A DNA stretch of 64,000 nt from Bradyrhizobium sp. SZCCT0153 (GCF_018129995.1 NZ_JAFCKS010000003.1:248001-312000), one strand, 5' to 3'. Positions 7,273 to 16,985 are shown, counted from the first letter of the stretch. The notes: a model not told the origin generated them from the sequence alone. Numbers and translations: made by a program.

Positions 7273-7299
7273 CTCTGATCAGTCGCCGAGTGATCAGAG
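7273..7299. promoter_or_regulatory. Perfect inverted repeat abutting the tadD start codon
   Basis: CTCTGATCA (7273-7281) and TGATCAGAG (7291-7299) are exact inverted copies separated by 9 nt. The second arm ends one base before the tadD ATG and contains the only purine-rich stretch that could serve as its ribosome binding site. It could be a translation-controlling hairpin or an operator. Confidence 0.45.
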
Positions 7300-7300
7300 T

Positions 7301-8086
7301 ATGTCCAAGCGTTTGTCCGTTGCCTGTCCTACGGCGAGATATCTGTTTTCCGCGCTTCTGATCCTTGCCCTCGGCGGTTGCCAGACCACTGGCATCGAGG
7401 ACATCACCGGCGCGCTCGGCGGCAAGTCGGAAACGGCCGACAGGGCCGACGCCAGGCCGGACATGAAGCCGGACATGGACGCATTGCGCGAGCGCTATCG
7501 CGCGAGGCCCGGCGACCCCAACACCGCGCTCGAATACGGCAAGGCCCTGCGCGCGACCGGACAGCGTGCGCAGGCGGTCGCGGTGCTGGAGCAGGCCGTG
7601 CTCGCCCATTCCAGCAACAAGGCGCTGCTCGCCGGCTATGGCCGCGCGCTCGCCGACAGCGGCAATTTCCAGCAGGCGTTCGATGTGCTGAGCCGCGCGC
7701 ATACGCCCGAGGATCCCGACTGGCGCATCCTTTCGGCGCAAGGCGCGGCGCTCGATCAGCTCGGCCGCAACGACGAGGCGCAGCAATATTATGCGACTGC
7801 CTTGAAGATCGTGCCCGACGAGCCGCAGGTCCTGTCCAATCTCGGACTGTCCTACATGCTCCAGAACAATCTGCCGCGGGCCGAGGAAACCATGCGCCGC
7901 GCGCATGAGCGCAATCCCGCCGATTCCCGCGTGCGCGCCAATTTCGCGCTCGTGCTGGGACTGGAAGGAAAGCAGGCCGAGGCCGAGGCCATCGTAAAGG
8001 CCGACCTGCCGCCGGATCAGGCCGCGGCGAAAGTCGCGGCGCTGCGGCAGCTGGTGGCGAAGAAGCAGCAGCGGGCGGACAAGTAG
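7301..8086 (+). CDS. tadD: TadD: TPR lipoprotein of the Tad/Flp pilus system
   Basis: A 261-residue protein with a lipoprotein signal ending in LALGGC (lipobox, Cys at about 27). It is followed by a low-complexity charged linker and then at least four tetratricopeptide repeats (about residues 70-245), including NTALEYGKALRATGQ and PQVLSNLGLSYMLQNN. TadD-type proteins help assemble or place the secretin of the Tad pilus. It is convergent with cpaE, with 18 nt between stop codons. The ATG at 7301 directly follows an inverted repeat. Confidence 0.8.
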   Translation: MSKRLSVACPTARYLFSALLILALGGCQTTGIEDITGALGGKSETADRADARPDMKPDMDALRERYRARPGDPNTALEYGKALRATGQRAQAVAVLEQAVLAHSSNKALLAGYGRALADSGNFQQAFDVLSRAHTPEDPDWRILSAQGAALDQLGRNDEAQQYYATALKIVPDEPQVLSNLGLSYMLQNNLPRAEETMRRAHERNPADSRVRANFALVLGLEGKQAEAEAIVKADLPPDQAAAKVAALRQLVAKKQQRADK

Positions 8087-8104
8087 CCGGCCGCGCCACG
8101 CGCG

Positions 8105-9394
8105 TCAGGACGCCTTGCGATGCGGGGCGGATGCGCGCCCCGACCTGGCCTTCAGCCTCTTGAGGAGCGGCCCGAGCAGCGAGCGCTTCGGCTTCTTCAC
8201 CTCGCCGCGTCCGGCGAGGCGGTTGGCCATGTTCTGGAACAGCAGCGTGGTGCGGTGGCTCTTGGAGACCTCCGCGATCATCTGGCCGTTGTTGGCCGCG
8301 GCCGAGAACAGTTTCGAATCGAACGGGATCACTGCGATCGGCTGGCTCTCCATGGTCTTGGCGAATGCCTTGACCTCGATCTCCGCCCGCTTGGGCATGC
8401 CGACCTGGTTGATGCAGTACAGCGGCGGCCGGTCGTTCGGCCGCGCCGCCTTCAGCACGCTCAGCATGTTCTTGGTGTTGCGCAAATTGGCGAGGTCCGG
8501 CTCGGCCACGATCACGATGTCGTCCGCGTTGACCAGCGCGCGCCGGGTCCAGCCCGACCACTGGTGGGGAACGTCGAGCACGATGCAGGGCGTGGTCATG
8601 CGCAGCGTGTCGAACACCGCGTCGAAGGCCTCGGCGCCGAAATCGTAGACGCGGTCAAGGGTGGCGGGCGCAGCAAGGAGGCTGAGCCGCTCGGTGCATT
8701 TGGCGAGCAGGCGCTCCATCAGCGCCGTGTCCGGCCGGTCCTGCGACAGCACCGCGTTGGCGATGCCCTGCACCGGATCCTGGTTGTAGTCGAGGCTCGC
8801 GGTGCCGAAGGCGAGGTCGAGATCGATCACGACGGAATCGAGCGCGAGGTCACGGGCGATGGTCCAGGCCACATTGTGCGCGACGGTGGACGCACCGACG
8901 CCGCCCTTGGCGCCGACCACCGCGATGACGCGGCCGGTGATGATGGTTTCGGACGCCGAGAACAGGCTGCAGATCGAGCGGACGACGTCGAGCGTCTCGA
9001 CCGGGCCCACAACATAGTCGTTGACGCCGCGGCGGACCAGCTCGCGATAGGGCGCGGTGTCGTTGGGATTGCCGATCACGACCACGCGGGTGCCGGGATC
9101 GCAGACGCCGGCGAGATCGTCGAGTCCCTCGAGGATGTCGCGCGTGCCGTCGGATTCGATCACGATGACATTCGGCGTCGGCATCGTTTCATAGACTTCG
9201 ATCGCCGCGGCGAGACCACCGTCCTTGGCGGTGAGATGCGCCTTGGCGAGACGGCGATCCTGCCCGGCCGCGGTCACGGCGGCGAGCGTCTGCTCGGTTT
9301 CGCAAAACGCCTGTACGGAAATGCGAGGAACCGGCGCAATGTGTTCCTCGGGGTGCTGCGGATCGTCCGCCTCTTCGTCGTGGACGCTTGTCAT
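8105..9394 (-). CDS. cpaE: CpaE/TadZ: pilus-localisation ATPase of the Tad system
   Basis: A 429-residue protein. Residues about 25-150 form an atypical receiver-like domain. Residues about 155-400 form a MinD/ParA-like ATPase with a deviant Walker A, VVGAKGGVGAST, followed by VVIDLDLAFG and VLDVPHQW. CpaE/TadZ proteins place the Tad pilus machine at the pole. The start overlaps the cpaD stop by four bases, so cpaBCDE is one operon on the minus strand. The basic C-terminal tail (KPKRSLLGPLLKRLKAR) could contact membrane or DNA. Confidence 0.9.
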   Translation of the reverse strand: MTSVHDEEADDPQHPEEHIAPVPRISVQAFCETEQTLAAVTAAGQDRRLAKAHLTAKDGGLAAAIEVYETMPTPNVIVIESDGTRDILEGLDDLAGVCDPGTRVVVIGNPNDTAPYRELVRRGVNDYVVGPVETLDVVRSICSLFSASETIITGRVIAVVGAKGGVGASTVAHNVAWTIARDLALDSVVIDLDLAFGTASLDYNQDPVQGIANAVLSQDRPDTALMERLLAKCTERLSLLAAPATLDRVYDFGAEAFDAVFDTLRMTTPCIVLDVPHQWSGWTRRALVNADDIVIVAEPDLANLRNTKNMLSVLKAARPNDRPPLYCINQVGMPKRAEIEVKAFAKTMESQPIAVIPFDSKLFSAAANNGQMIAEVSKSHRTTLLFQNMANRLAGRGEVKKPKRSLLGPLLKRLKARSGRASAPHRKAS

Positions 9395-10125
9395 CTGCCT
9401 GTGTCGCTGAGTTTGGCCTTGTCAGCCTCGGGGTTGGGAGTCGCGATCGGCGTGCCCTTGCGATAGCGTTCAAAGGCGATGTCGCGACGTGCGGTATAGG
9501 CCGGAGTTTCGGTCCGCGGCTGCTCGAGGTCGGCGGGGTTGTCGATCATCGCCGCGAGATTGCGCTGGCTGGCGCAGCCCAGATTGAAATACGGCCGGTT
9601 CTCGTTGTAGCCGGGGTCGAGGATGGAGGGGCCGACGTCTTCGGGCCATAGCCCGCAGGGGCCTGCGACCGCGGCGATGCGGGAATAGCTCAGGCGAATG
9701 GTGGGCAGCAGTCCGGGATCCTCGGGCCGATAGGGGTGCTGGACGATGGCGCGCGAGGGCACGCCGCCGGATGCGAGCACGGAACGGATTTCGTGATAGG
9801 TCGCAGCCGCCGCGCGCGAATTCGCGGTGTCGACCGGCACGTCGACCACGACCGAGCCGGTGCCTTCGCGCACCCAGTCCCGGGCAATGCCGGCGACGTC
9901 CGAGTGCTGCGCGGCCGAGAGGCCGCCGCGAGCCTTGCCGACGAAGATCACGATCGACTTCTTGGCTTCCTGCACCGCGATCGGGTGGCGCTGGCGATAG
10001 TCGGTCGGCACCGTCTGGGTGACGATCTCGCCGGTGGTGTTGCAGGCGCCGAGCACGACGGAGAGCCCCGTCAGTGCCAGCGCGATGCTCAGATTGCGAC
10101 GTCGATCGGCCATGGTCTTCGTCAT
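9391..10125 (-). CDS. cpaD: CpaD: Tad pilus assembly lipoprotein
   Basis: A 244-residue protein. The chosen ATG at 10125 gives a lipoprotein signal, SIALALTGLSVVLGAC. The body matches the CpaD family, with PYRPEDPG and the conserved C-terminal block NLGCASQRNLAAMIDNPADL. CpaD is an outer-membrane-associated partner of the CpaC secretin. It lies 70 nt downstream of cpaC and overlaps cpaE by four bases. A longer reading frame upstream is rejected because it would bury the signal peptide. Confidence 0.88.
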   Translation of the reverse strand: MTKTMADRRRNLSIALALTGLSVVLGACNTTGEIVTQTVPTDYRQRHPIAVQEAKKSIVIFVGKARGGLSAAQHSDVAGIARDWVREGTGSVVVDVPVDTANSRAAAATYHEIRSVLASGGVPSRAIVQHPYRPEDPGLLPTIRLSYSRIAAVAGPCGLWPEDVGPSILDPGYNENRPYFNLGCASQRNLAAMIDNPADLEQPRTETPAYTARRDIAFERYRKGTPIATPNPEADKAKLSDTGR

Positions 10126-10195
10126 CGCCTCATCCCCCTCTTGCCCCGTCTCTTGCCCCGCATTTTGCCCCATTCCCCGAAGCCGTCCGCTCGTC

Positions 10196-11728
10196 TCAGT
10201 CGATGATGAAGCCGAAATCACCGGGCGTGCCGGCGATGGGATCGACGCGGCGCGCGATGCCATAGAGGCGGTTCATGCGGCCGAGCAGCGCCGTCTGTGC
10301 ATCCGAGGCCGGCGCGAAGCCGTCGTCGGGCCGGGACAATTCCTTCTGCGCGACCGCGCGCACCACATAGGGCGTCACGATCACCATCAACTCGGTCTCG
10401 TTGTTGACGAAGTCCTGGCTCCGGAACAGCGCGCCGAGGATCGGCACCTGATCGACGCCGGGCAGGCCGTTGATCGCCTGCTTGGTCTGCTGCTGGATCA
10501 GGCCGGCCATCGCCATCGAGCCGCCCGAGGGAATCTCGAGCGTGGTCTCGGCGCGGCGGGTCTGGATCGAAGGGATGGTGATCGAGCTGGTCGAGCTGGC
10601 CGACACCGCCTGTGTCACGGAGATAGCGTTCTGATTCGACAGCTCCGAGACTTCGGTCATCACGCGCAGGCTGATGCGTCCCTCGCTCAACACGACCGGC
10701 GTGAAGCTCAGGGAGATGCCGAACTTTTTGTAGGTGATCTGGGTGGTACAGACGTGGGTGACCGGATCGCAGGAATAGCCCGCAGGGATCGGGAATTCGC
10801 CGCCGGCGATGAAGGTGGCGGACTCGCCGGAGATCGCCGTCAGGCTCGGCTCGGCCAGCGTTCGCATCACGCCGGCGCTCTCCATCGCGCGCATCGTGGC
10901 GCTGACCGTGGCAACGCCCTTGGCGAGGCCGGCGACGCCCAGCCCGTTGCTGCTGACGAGCGGGCCGCCGGAGACCGAGAACGGGTTGGAATTGTTGAAA
11001 TTGACGACCGCGGTGCCGGCATTCAGGCTGGCGCTGAGATCGACGCCCAGCTGCTTGACGATGTCGCGGCGCACCTCGCCGACGACGACCTTGAGCATCA
11101 CCTGATCGCGGCCGCGCACGACGATGTTGTTGACCACTTTCTCGGAGCCGCCGACGAGCTTTGCGGCGACGTCGCCCGCCTGCTGCGCCTCGACCGGGCT
11201 CGACACCGAGCCGGTCAGCATCACGCTGTCGCCCACGCCTTCAATCTGCACGCCCGGCAACGACTGGCGCAGCGCGGCTCGCATGCCGTTGAGGTCGCGC
11301 TTCACCGCGATGTCGTAGGCGGCGACCTGCTGGCCGTCGGCGGCGAAGAACACGACGTTGGTCTGGCCGACCTGACCGCCGATGATGTAGGCGCGCTGCG
11401 CCGAACGAATCACCGCGTTGGCGATCTTGGGATCGGCGACCAGCACGTCCTTGACCTCGCGCGGCAGGTCGATGACGATGGATTTGCCGACGCCGAGCGA
11501 CAGGAAGCGCGTCTTCGCCGGCGCGATGGTCGCGACCGAGGCCACCTCGAGATCCGGCGCCTGCATCGGCGCCTGGTCGCCGACCGGCGCATCCGCGGCG
11601 TTCGCCAGGTGCGGGACTGCGACCAGCCCCAGCGTCAGCATCACCCCCGCCCAGAACGTGCGTGCGCCATTCCCCCGAATGCGCAGCGCCGTCCGATAGT
11701 CCCCATGTCTCATCTTGGGTATCCCCAT
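10196..11728 (-). CDS. cpaC: CpaC/RcpA: Tad pilus secretin
   Basis: A 510-residue protein with a signal peptide (AGVMLTLGLVAVPHLANA). An N-terminal secretin domain (SIVIDLPREVKDVLVADPKI) is followed by a BON-like segment and the C-terminal secretin pore domain, with GGEFPIP and EIPSGGSMAMAGL. It forms the outer-membrane channel for the Flp pilus. The ATG at 11728 shares its A with the cpaB TGA, indicating coupling; a second ATG at 11713 is also possible. Confidence 0.9.
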   Translation of the reverse strand: MGIPKMRHGDYRTALRIRGNGARTFWAGVMLTLGLVAVPHLANAADAPVGDQAPMQAPDLEVASVATIAPAKTRFLSLGVGKSIVIDLPREVKDVLVADPKIANAVIRSAQRAYIIGGQVGQTNVVFFAADGQQVAAYDIAVKRDLNGMRAALRQSLPGVQIEGVGDSVMLTGSVSSPVEAQQAGDVAAKLVGGSEKVVNNIVVRGRDQVMLKVVVGEVRRDIVKQLGVDLSASLNAGTAVVNFNNSNPFSVSGGPLVSSNGLGVAGLAKGVATVSATMRAMESAGVMRTLAEPSLTAISGESATFIAGGEFPIPAGYSCDPVTHVCTTQITYKKFGISLSFTPVVLSEGRISLRVMTEVSELSNQNAISVTQAVSASSTSSITIPSIQTRRAETTLEIPSGGSMAMAGLIQQQTKQAINGLPGVDQVPILGALFRSQDFVNNETELMVIVTPYVVRAVAQKELSRPDDGFAPASDAQTALLGRMNRLYGIARRVDPIAGTPGDFGFIID

Positions 11729-12543
11729 CACTTCTGTGACGTCACTTGCCGTGTCTGGACGCCGTAGCGGATCACGTTGACCCCTCCGGAACGCTTGGTT
11801 GCCGGGTCCTCGGGCATGCCGTCGGCGGCGTTGGCATCGACGATGCTCCGCAGCGCGAGCTGGAGCGTGCCGCCCTGGCGCGCGGCTGCGAGAGTTGCGA
11901 CCTGGTCCGGCTTGAGCTCGAGCGTCACGGTCTTGCCGAGCACGGCGTTCTGGCCATCCTTCTCCTTCGGCGCCTGGTCGATCGCGAGCACGCGGATGTT
12001 GCTCAGGATGGCCTCGGACAGGATGAGGTCATTGCCGGCCGTCGGGCCGTTGGCGCCGTCGGGATTCTTCAGGCGGCGGGTCAGGACGATGTCGACGCGG
12101 TCGTTCGGCAGGATGAAGCCGCCGGCGCCGGTCTCGGCTGAAATCTCGGTGGAGACGGCGCGCATGCCCGACGGCAGGATCGCGGCCATGAAGCCGGAGC
12201 CTTCGGCCTTGACCAGCTTCTGCTCCCGGATCGGCTCGCCCTGCATCAACGGCACGCGTGCGATCGAGCCGGCGATCTGGCTCTGCGCCTCGGGCCTGGC
12301 GTCGCGGCGGATGAAGGCGCTGCTCGCTGTGGTCGACGGCCAGGTCTGCCAGAGCAGATCCTCGGCCTTCACGGCCTGGCCGAGCTGGATGTCGTTTTTC
12401 GCGACGAGAACCTCGACCGTCGGCAGCTTCTCGGCGACGGGAAGGGCGGGCGCGGGCTTGTTGTCGTAGCCGCTCGCCAGATACGCAGCGACGCCGCCGG
12501 CGCCGAGTGCGATGACGAGAACGACAATGCGTGCGGTGTTCAT
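11728..12543 (-). CDS. cpaB: CpaB/RcpC: Tad pilus assembly protein
   Basis: A 271-residue protein with an N-terminal membrane anchor (ARIVVLVIALGAGGVAAYLA), an SAF domain (about residues 43-110, including VEVLVAKNDIQLGQAV) and the RcpC domain (GAGGFILPNDRVDIVLTRR). It acts in the periplasm with the CpaC secretin. It is the first gene of the cpaBCDE operon here. The pilin and cpaA genes usually found upstream are not in the 460 nt before it. Confidence 0.9.
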   Translation of the reverse strand: MNTARIVVLVIALGAGGVAAYLASGYDNKPAPALPVAEKLPTVEVLVAKNDIQLGQAVKAEDLLWQTWPSTTASSAFIRRDARPEAQSQIAGSIARVPLMQGEPIREQKLVKAEGSGFMAAILPSGMRAVSTEISAETGAGGFILPNDRVDIVLTRRLKNPDGANGPTAGNDLILSEAILSNIRVLAIDQAPKEKDGQNAVLGKTVTLELKPDQVATLAAARQGGTLQLALRSIVDANAADGMPEDPATKRSGGVNVIRYGVQTRQVTSQK

Positions 12544-13006
12544 ACGCTTCTACTCTTACGCGGGGCACTCGAACCGCACGTGGCGGGTTCCCCCGCGTCG
12601 ATGAGTAGGGAGTAAAAGTATAAGGGGTGTTGCGAGGCCGGATGTGATCGCCCGTCACGATGCGGGTTCTGGGCAGATGGTGAATGCCGCGTTAGCCGGT
12701 CGGCCAGTGGCCCCGTATATTTACGAGCGGCGGCTCGTTCGTTCGCACGAGGCGCAGGGTGTCATGGTGAATGGGTGGTTAGTGATGCGCGCGGGCTGAT
12801 GCCGCGCTGCTATGGCCGTGGGGCGGAAGCAACGTGCCACATCATGAGTGATCAGTGTCGTCCTGGCGAAGGCCAGGACCCATACCGCGTGATCTTTCGA
12901 GTGTAGAAGGCAGACTTACCAACGACGAATCTTCGCCAAGCCACGCCCAGTCGTTATGGCTCCCGGCCTTCGCCGGGAGGAGATTGGGGAGGTCGCGTGC
13001 GAGCGC
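12544..13006. other. Intergenic region upstream of cpaB
   Basis: About 460 bases with no gene seen. Next to cpaB (12545-12610) the sequence has imperfect dyads such as GAACCGC and GCGGGTTC that could structure the cpaB leader. From 12857 to 12980 there is a palindromic intergenic repeat. The rest is unremarkable. Confidence 0.5.
12857..12980. repeat. Palindromic intergenic repeat between cpaB and gshB
   Basis: The left part contains TCCTGGCGAAGGCCAGGACC and the right part TCCCGGCCTTCGCCGGGAGG, both hairpins, with GTCGT motifs flanking each. The layout resembles bacterial repetitive extragenic palindromes; copy number in the genome is not known from this window. Confidence 0.55.
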
Positions 13007-13951
13007 CTACTTCGCCCGCTTCTGCTCGATCACGTCCCAGACCCTGGCCGCAACGTCAGGACCGCCGAGCCGCGCGATGGCGCGGATGCCGGTGGGCGAG
13101 GTCACGTTGATCTCGGTGAGGTTGCCGTTGATGACGTCGATGCCGACGAACAGCAGGCCGCGCTCGCGCAGTGCCGGGCCGACGGTGGCGCAGATCTCGC
13201 GCTCGCGCGGCGTGAGCTCGGTTTCCTGCGCGGCGCCACCGCGCACCATGTTGGAGCGGAGGTCGTCCGCAGCGGGCACGCGGTTGACCGCGCCGGCGAA
13301 TTCGCCGTTGACGAGGATGATGCGCTTGTCGCCGTGCTTCACCTCGGGGATGAACTGCTGGATCACCCAGGCTTCCTTGAACGTCACCGAGAACATGTCG
13401 AACAGCGAGCCGAAATTCATGTCCTGCGGCATCACGCGGAACACCGCCGCGCCGCCATGGCCGTGCAGCGGCTTCATCACGACGGCGCCGTGCTTGTCGC
13501 GAAAGGCGTTGATCTCGTCGAGATCGCGCGAGATCAGGGTCGGCGGCATCAGCTGCGGAAAGTTCATCACGAACAGTTTTTCCGGCGCGTTGCGCACCGA
13601 GGCGGGGTCGTTGACGACCAGCGTCTTCGGGTGGATGCGTTCGAGCAGATGCGTCGAGGTGATGTAGGCGAGGTCGAACGGCGGATCCTGGCGCAGCAGC
13701 ACCACGTCAAAGCCGTTGAGCGCCTCGCGTTTGGGCTCGCCCAGCGTGAAGTGATCGCCGGGCTCGTCGCGCACGGTCAGAAGCTGAACGGGAGCGACGA
13801 TCTCCTCGCCGACCATCGAGAGCTTGTCGGGCGTGTAATAGGACAGGCCGTGGCCCCGCTTCTGCGCCTCCAGGAGCAGCGCAAAGGTGGAATCGCCCTT
13901 GATGTTGATGCGGGCGATGGGGTCCATCTGGACGGCGACGTTCAGTTTCAT
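13007..13951 (-). CDS. gshB: Glutathione synthetase
   Basis: A 314-residue ATP-grasp enzyme joining gamma-glutamylcysteine and glycine in the cytosol. Family motifs visible are VAVQMDPI at the start, [25 protein letters not shown] in the ATP-grasp region, and [13 protein letters not shown] near the end. Length is typical (about 315). The ATG at 13951 follows AAAGGCAGACC, a reasonable ribosome binding site. It follows yraN by 10 nt, as in many alphaproteobacteria, so rsmI, yraN and gshB are probably cotranscribed. Confidence 0.95.
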   Translation of the reverse strand: MKLNVAVQMDPIARINIKGDSTFALLLEAQKRGHGLSYYTPDKLSMVGEEIVAPVQLLTVRDEPGDHFTLGEPKREALNGFDVVLLRQDPPFDLAYITSTHLLERIHPKTLVVNDPASVRNAPEKLFVMNFPQLMPPTLISRDLDEINAFRDKHGAVVMKPLHGHGGAAVFRVMPQDMNFGSLFDMFSVTFKEAWVIQQFIPEVKHGDKRIILVNGEFAGAVNRVPAADDLRSNMVRGGAAQETELTPREREICATVGPALRERGLLFVGIDVINGNLTEINVTSPTGIRAIARLGGPDVAARVWDVIEQKRAK

Positions 13952-13961
13952 GGTCTGCCTT

Positions 13962-14363
13962 TCAGGTCGAGGCGTCGAATGCCGCCAACACATGGCGTGG
14001 AAGTGAGCGCGGCGCAATCAGCATGGCGTCGAATCGCAGTTCGAATTCGGCATGCTCGGGATGCGCTGCGAGCCAGCCTTGCGCGGCGTCGATGATGCGC
14101 TGCTGCTGGCGCGGGGTCACCGCGAAGGCGGCGTCGTCCAGCGTCGCGCGCGCCTTGACCTCGACGAAGGCGATCAGGTTGCGGCGGCGGGCCACGATGT
14201 CGATCTCGCCATGCGGCGTGCGGTAGCGCTTGGCGAGGATGCGATAGCCCTTGGCCATGAGATAGGCGGCGGCGCGACTCTCCGCGGAGATGCCGGTACG
14301 GAACGCGGCGACGCGCTCGGGCGAGGCGACCTTCGGTTCCGCCGGGACCTCAGTCTTCGCCAT
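13962..14363 (-). CDS. YraN/UPF0102 family endonuclease-fold protein
   Basis: A 133-residue protein of the UPF0102 family, which has a Holliday-junction-resolvase-like fold. Motifs visible are [30 protein letters not shown] and IAFVEVKAR, supplying the E-D-E-x-K set of the PD-(D/E)xK nuclease fold. It overlaps the end of rsmI by 14 nt, a conserved pairing. Its cellular role is not well defined. Confidence 0.9.
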   Translation of the reverse strand: MAKTEVPAEPKVASPERVAAFRTGISAESRAAAYLMAKGYRILAKRYRTPHGEIDIVARRRNLIAFVEVKARATLDDAAFAVTPRQQQRIIDAAQGWLAAHPEHAEFELRFDAMLIAPRSLPRHVLAAFDAST

Positions 14364-15300
14364 CGCCGCCCCGCAGGTCTTTGGCGAGCTCGAGCGCGCG
14401 GGCATAGACCTCGCGGCGCGGCCGGCCCGACAGCGCAACCGCATGGGCCACGGCGTCCTTGACGCTGTGCGCGGCCAGCTGCTCGCGCAGGACATCGTCC
14501 AGCGCGTCCGATGTCAGCATTTCGGAATCCGCCGCAGGCGGGGCGATCACCAGAACGAATTCCCCGCGCGTCTCCAGCGTGTCGGCGTCGCGTGCAAGAT
14601 CATGCAGCGTCGCGCGCGAAATCTGCTCGTGCAGTTTCGTCAGCTCACGGCAGATCGCGGCCTCGCGGCTGCCCATGATCCCGGCGAGCTCGGCGAGCGT
14701 GTCCTGCACGCGGTTGCCGGATTCGAACATCACCAGCGTCGCATCGATGCGGGCGAGCTCCGTCAGGCGCGACCGCCGCGCGGCCGATTTCGCCGGCAAA
14801 AAGCCTTCGAAGAAGAAGCGGTCGGTCGGCAGCGCTGCGACCGAGAGCGCCGCCAGCACCGAGGACGGGCCGGGCAGCGCGTAGACCGCATGGCCGGCGG
14901 CGCAGACCTCGCGCACCAGCTTGAAGCCGGGATCGGAGATCAGCGGGGTGCCGGCGTCCGACACCAGCGCGACGGAACCGCCTGCCGCAAGCGCCTCCAG
15001 GATCTTTGGACGGGCCGCTTCCGCGTTGTGCTCGTGATACTGCTTGAGCTGCGCCGTGATGGCGTAGCGCTCGGTCAGGCGCCGGGTGATGCGGGTGTCC
15101 TCGCAGGCGATGACGTCGACGCCGGCGAGGGTCTGAAGCGCGCGCAGCGTGATGTCGCCGAGATTGCCGATGGGGGTCGCGACCAGGTGCAGGCCCGGCG
15201 CGGCCTTCGGGGCGGCAAGCCGATGGGCGTCGATGGAGAAACCGCGCGAGGCGGCGTCCGTAGACTCAGGTGTATTTATCGGGGCCGGCTTTGCGCGCAT
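14350..15300 (-). CDS. rsmI: 16S rRNA 2'-O-methyltransferase RsmI
   Basis: A 316-residue tetrapyrrole-methylase-fold enzyme that methylates the ribose of C1402 in 16S rRNA using SAM. Motifs are [40 protein letters not shown] and [13 protein letters not shown]. The first 35 residues are an extension beyond the conserved domain. It is the first gene of rsmI-yraN-gshB and is divergent from the lipoprotein gene at 15652. Confidence 0.95.
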   Translation of the reverse strand: MRAKPAPINTPESTDAASRGFSIDAHRLAAPKAAPGLHLVATPIGNLGDITLRALQTLAGVDVIACEDTRITRRLTERYAITAQLKQYHEHNAEAARPKILEALAAGGSVALVSDAGTPLISDPGFKLVREVCAAGHAVYALPGPSSVLAALSVAALPTDRFFFEGFLPAKSAARRSRLTELARIDATLVMFESGNRVQDTLAELAGIMGSREAAICRELTKLHEQISRATLHDLARDADTLETRGEFVLVIAPPAADSEMLTSDALDDVLREQLAAHSVKDAVAHAVALSGRPRREVYARALELAKDLRGGDGED

Positions 15301-15651
15301 AATGAAACGAACTTAGGCATGATCCCCGAGGCTGGGAACCGGTCCTCCGAAAAAGATCGCGGCGAGGCCAGGGCGAGGCAAGGACTGAGGAAGGACTGGA
15401 ATGTGATCCATTCGGCATCACATTCCAGAGGGAATGAAGCGTCAGCGCCATATTCGCGGCGGAAACGCCGCCTTGATGCTGGGTGACGGACGGTGGACAG
15501 CTAGCCAGGACTTGCGGTGGGGCCGCGTTAAGCGGTTATTATCCTTTTGTTTTAGTTAACTATTTGCCGACAATATGCCTGAATCCACGGCTTGTGTCGT
15601 GGAAAGAATGTTGTGACCGGCTGGCGACGGCCGGTCGGAAGAGAAGCTGCG
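15301..15651. other. Divergent intergenic region between rsmI and the PBP-activator gene
   Basis: About 350 bases. It contains a strong hairpin at 15395-15427. A possible sigma-70-type promoter, TTGTTT (15547-15552) and CAATAT (15571-15576) with an 18-nt spacer, points toward the lipoprotein gene. No small gene was found. Confidence 0.45.
15395..15427. repeat. 12-bp perfect inverted repeat with 9-nt loop
   Basis: CTGGAATGTGAT and ATCACATTCCAG are exact inverted copies separated by 9 nt. No T-run follows on either strand, so this is probably not an intrinsic terminator; it may be an intergenic repeat or operator. Confidence 0.5.
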
Positions 15652-16884
15652 ATGCCGGGCCCGCGTGATCCAAAGTCTCCCATTCAGGGGCCCCGATTGT
15701 CGGGAGCGACCCGGCGCAGCGCGCTCGGCCTGTTGCTCGGCGCGCCCGTGCTGTCGGCCTGCGCCGGCGTGCAGCAGAGCCTGAGCCAGTTCTCCAGCCC
15801 GTTCAGCAGCTCCTCGGCGCCGGCCCAGCCGGCTGGCCCGCCGCAACAGGCCACGACCGCCGGCACCGGCGGGGTGAAGGTCGGGGTGATCCTGCCGCTC
15901 TCGGCCGCCGGCAATGCCGGCCTTGCCGCGCAATCGATGCGCAATGCCGCCGAGATGGCACTGGCCGAGTTCCAGAATCCGAACATCCAGCTCCTGATCA
16001 AGGACGACAATGGCAGCCCGCAGGGCGCCCAGGCCGGCGCGCAGCAGGCGGTCGACGAAGGCGCCGAGATCATCCTGGGGCCGCTGTTCGCGCAATCGGT
16101 GCCTGCGGTCGCGCAGGTCGCGCGCACGCGCGGCATTTCCGTGATTGCGTTCTCGACCGATTCCAGCATCGCCGGCCGCGGCGTCTATCTGCTCTCTTTC
16201 CTGCCGGAGTCCGACGTCAATCGCATCGTCGAATATTCCGCCAGCATCGGAAAGCGCTCCGTTGCCGTGCTGGTGCCCGACAATGCCTATGGCAATGTCG
16301 TCGAGGCCGCGGTGAAGGCGGCGGTGCCGCGGCGGGGCGGGCGCATCGTCGCGTTCGAGAAATACGGCGCCGATCGCGCCACGCCGGCGCGCACCGTGGC
16401 GCAGCAGCTCGGCAGTGCGGACGCACTTTTCATTGCCGATGACGGCGATGCCGTCGTCACAGTGGCCGACGCGATGACCGCGGCGGGCGCGAATTTGCGC
16501 AACATCCAGCTGCTCGGGACCGGCCTGTGGGACAGCCCGCGGGTCTATGCGAGCCCGAGCTTGCAAGGCGGCCTCTACGCCGCGCCGGACCCGGCCGGCT
16601 TCCGCGCCTTCTCCGGCCGTTATCGCACCAAATACGGCGCCGAGCCGATCCGCACGGCAACGCTCGCCTATGACGCCGTCGCCCTCGTCGCCGCGCTCGC
16701 GCGCACGCAAGGCACCACGCGCTTCTCGTCCGACGTGCTCACCAACCCTTCCGGCTTTGCCGGCATCGACGGCCTGTTCCGGTTCCGCGCCGACGGCACC
16801 AACGAGCGCGGGCTCGCGGTAATGAAGGTGACGAACGGTGGTGGTGTTGCGGTGGCAGGATCGCCGAAGAGTTTCGGGGCTTGA
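15652..16884 (+). CDS. Penicillin-binding-protein activator (LpoA-like) lipoprotein
   Basis: A 410-residue lipoprotein (LGLLLGAPVLSAC, lipobox Cys) with a serine and proline-rich linker, then a type I periplasmic binding fold starting KVGVILPLSAAGNAG. This is the family of LpoA/YraM, outer-membrane activators of PBP1A. Alphaproteobacterial members lack the long N-terminal TPR domain of the enterobacterial protein, as here. Divergent location beside rsmI and yraN is the conserved yraM context. The start is set by GGAAGAG 8-14 nt before the ATG. A branched-chain amino-acid binding protein is the alternative, but there are no ABC permease genes. Confidence 0.8.
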   Translation: MPGPRDPKSPIQGPRLSGATRRSALGLLLGAPVLSACAGVQQSLSQFSSPFSSSSAPAQPAGPPQQATTAGTGGVKVGVILPLSAAGNAGLAAQSMRNAAEMALAEFQNPNIQLLIKDDNGSPQGAQAGAQQAVDEGAEIILGPLFAQSVPAVAQVARTRGISVIAFSTDSSIAGRGVYLLSFLPESDVNRIVEYSASIGKRSVAVLVPDNAYGNVVEAAVKAAVPRRGGRIVAFEKYGADRATPARTVAQQLGSADALFIADDGDAVVTVADAMTAAGANLRNIQLLGTGLWDSPRVYASPSLQGGLYAAPDPAGFRAFSGRYRTKYGAEPIRTATLAYDAVALVAALARTQGTTRFSSDVLTNPSGFAGIDGLFRFRADGTNERGLAVMKVTNGGGVAVAGSPKSFGA

Positions 16885-16890
16885 TGGTTC

Positions 16891-16914
16891 ACCTCTCCCG
16901 CTTGCGGGAGAGGT
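16891..16914. repeat. CTCTCCCGC hairpin repeat, copy 1
   Basis: ACCTCTCCCGC and GCGGGAGAGGT form a perfect 11-bp hairpin just after the lipoprotein gene. Near-identical palindromes occur at 16986-17009, 41395-41416 and 57310-57331. Confidence 0.7.
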
Positions 16915-16985
16915 CGGCACGTAGCGCCGGGTGAGGGTTCTGTCCTCTGGGGGATTGTCCCGTTGCGGAGACACCCTCTCCCCAA

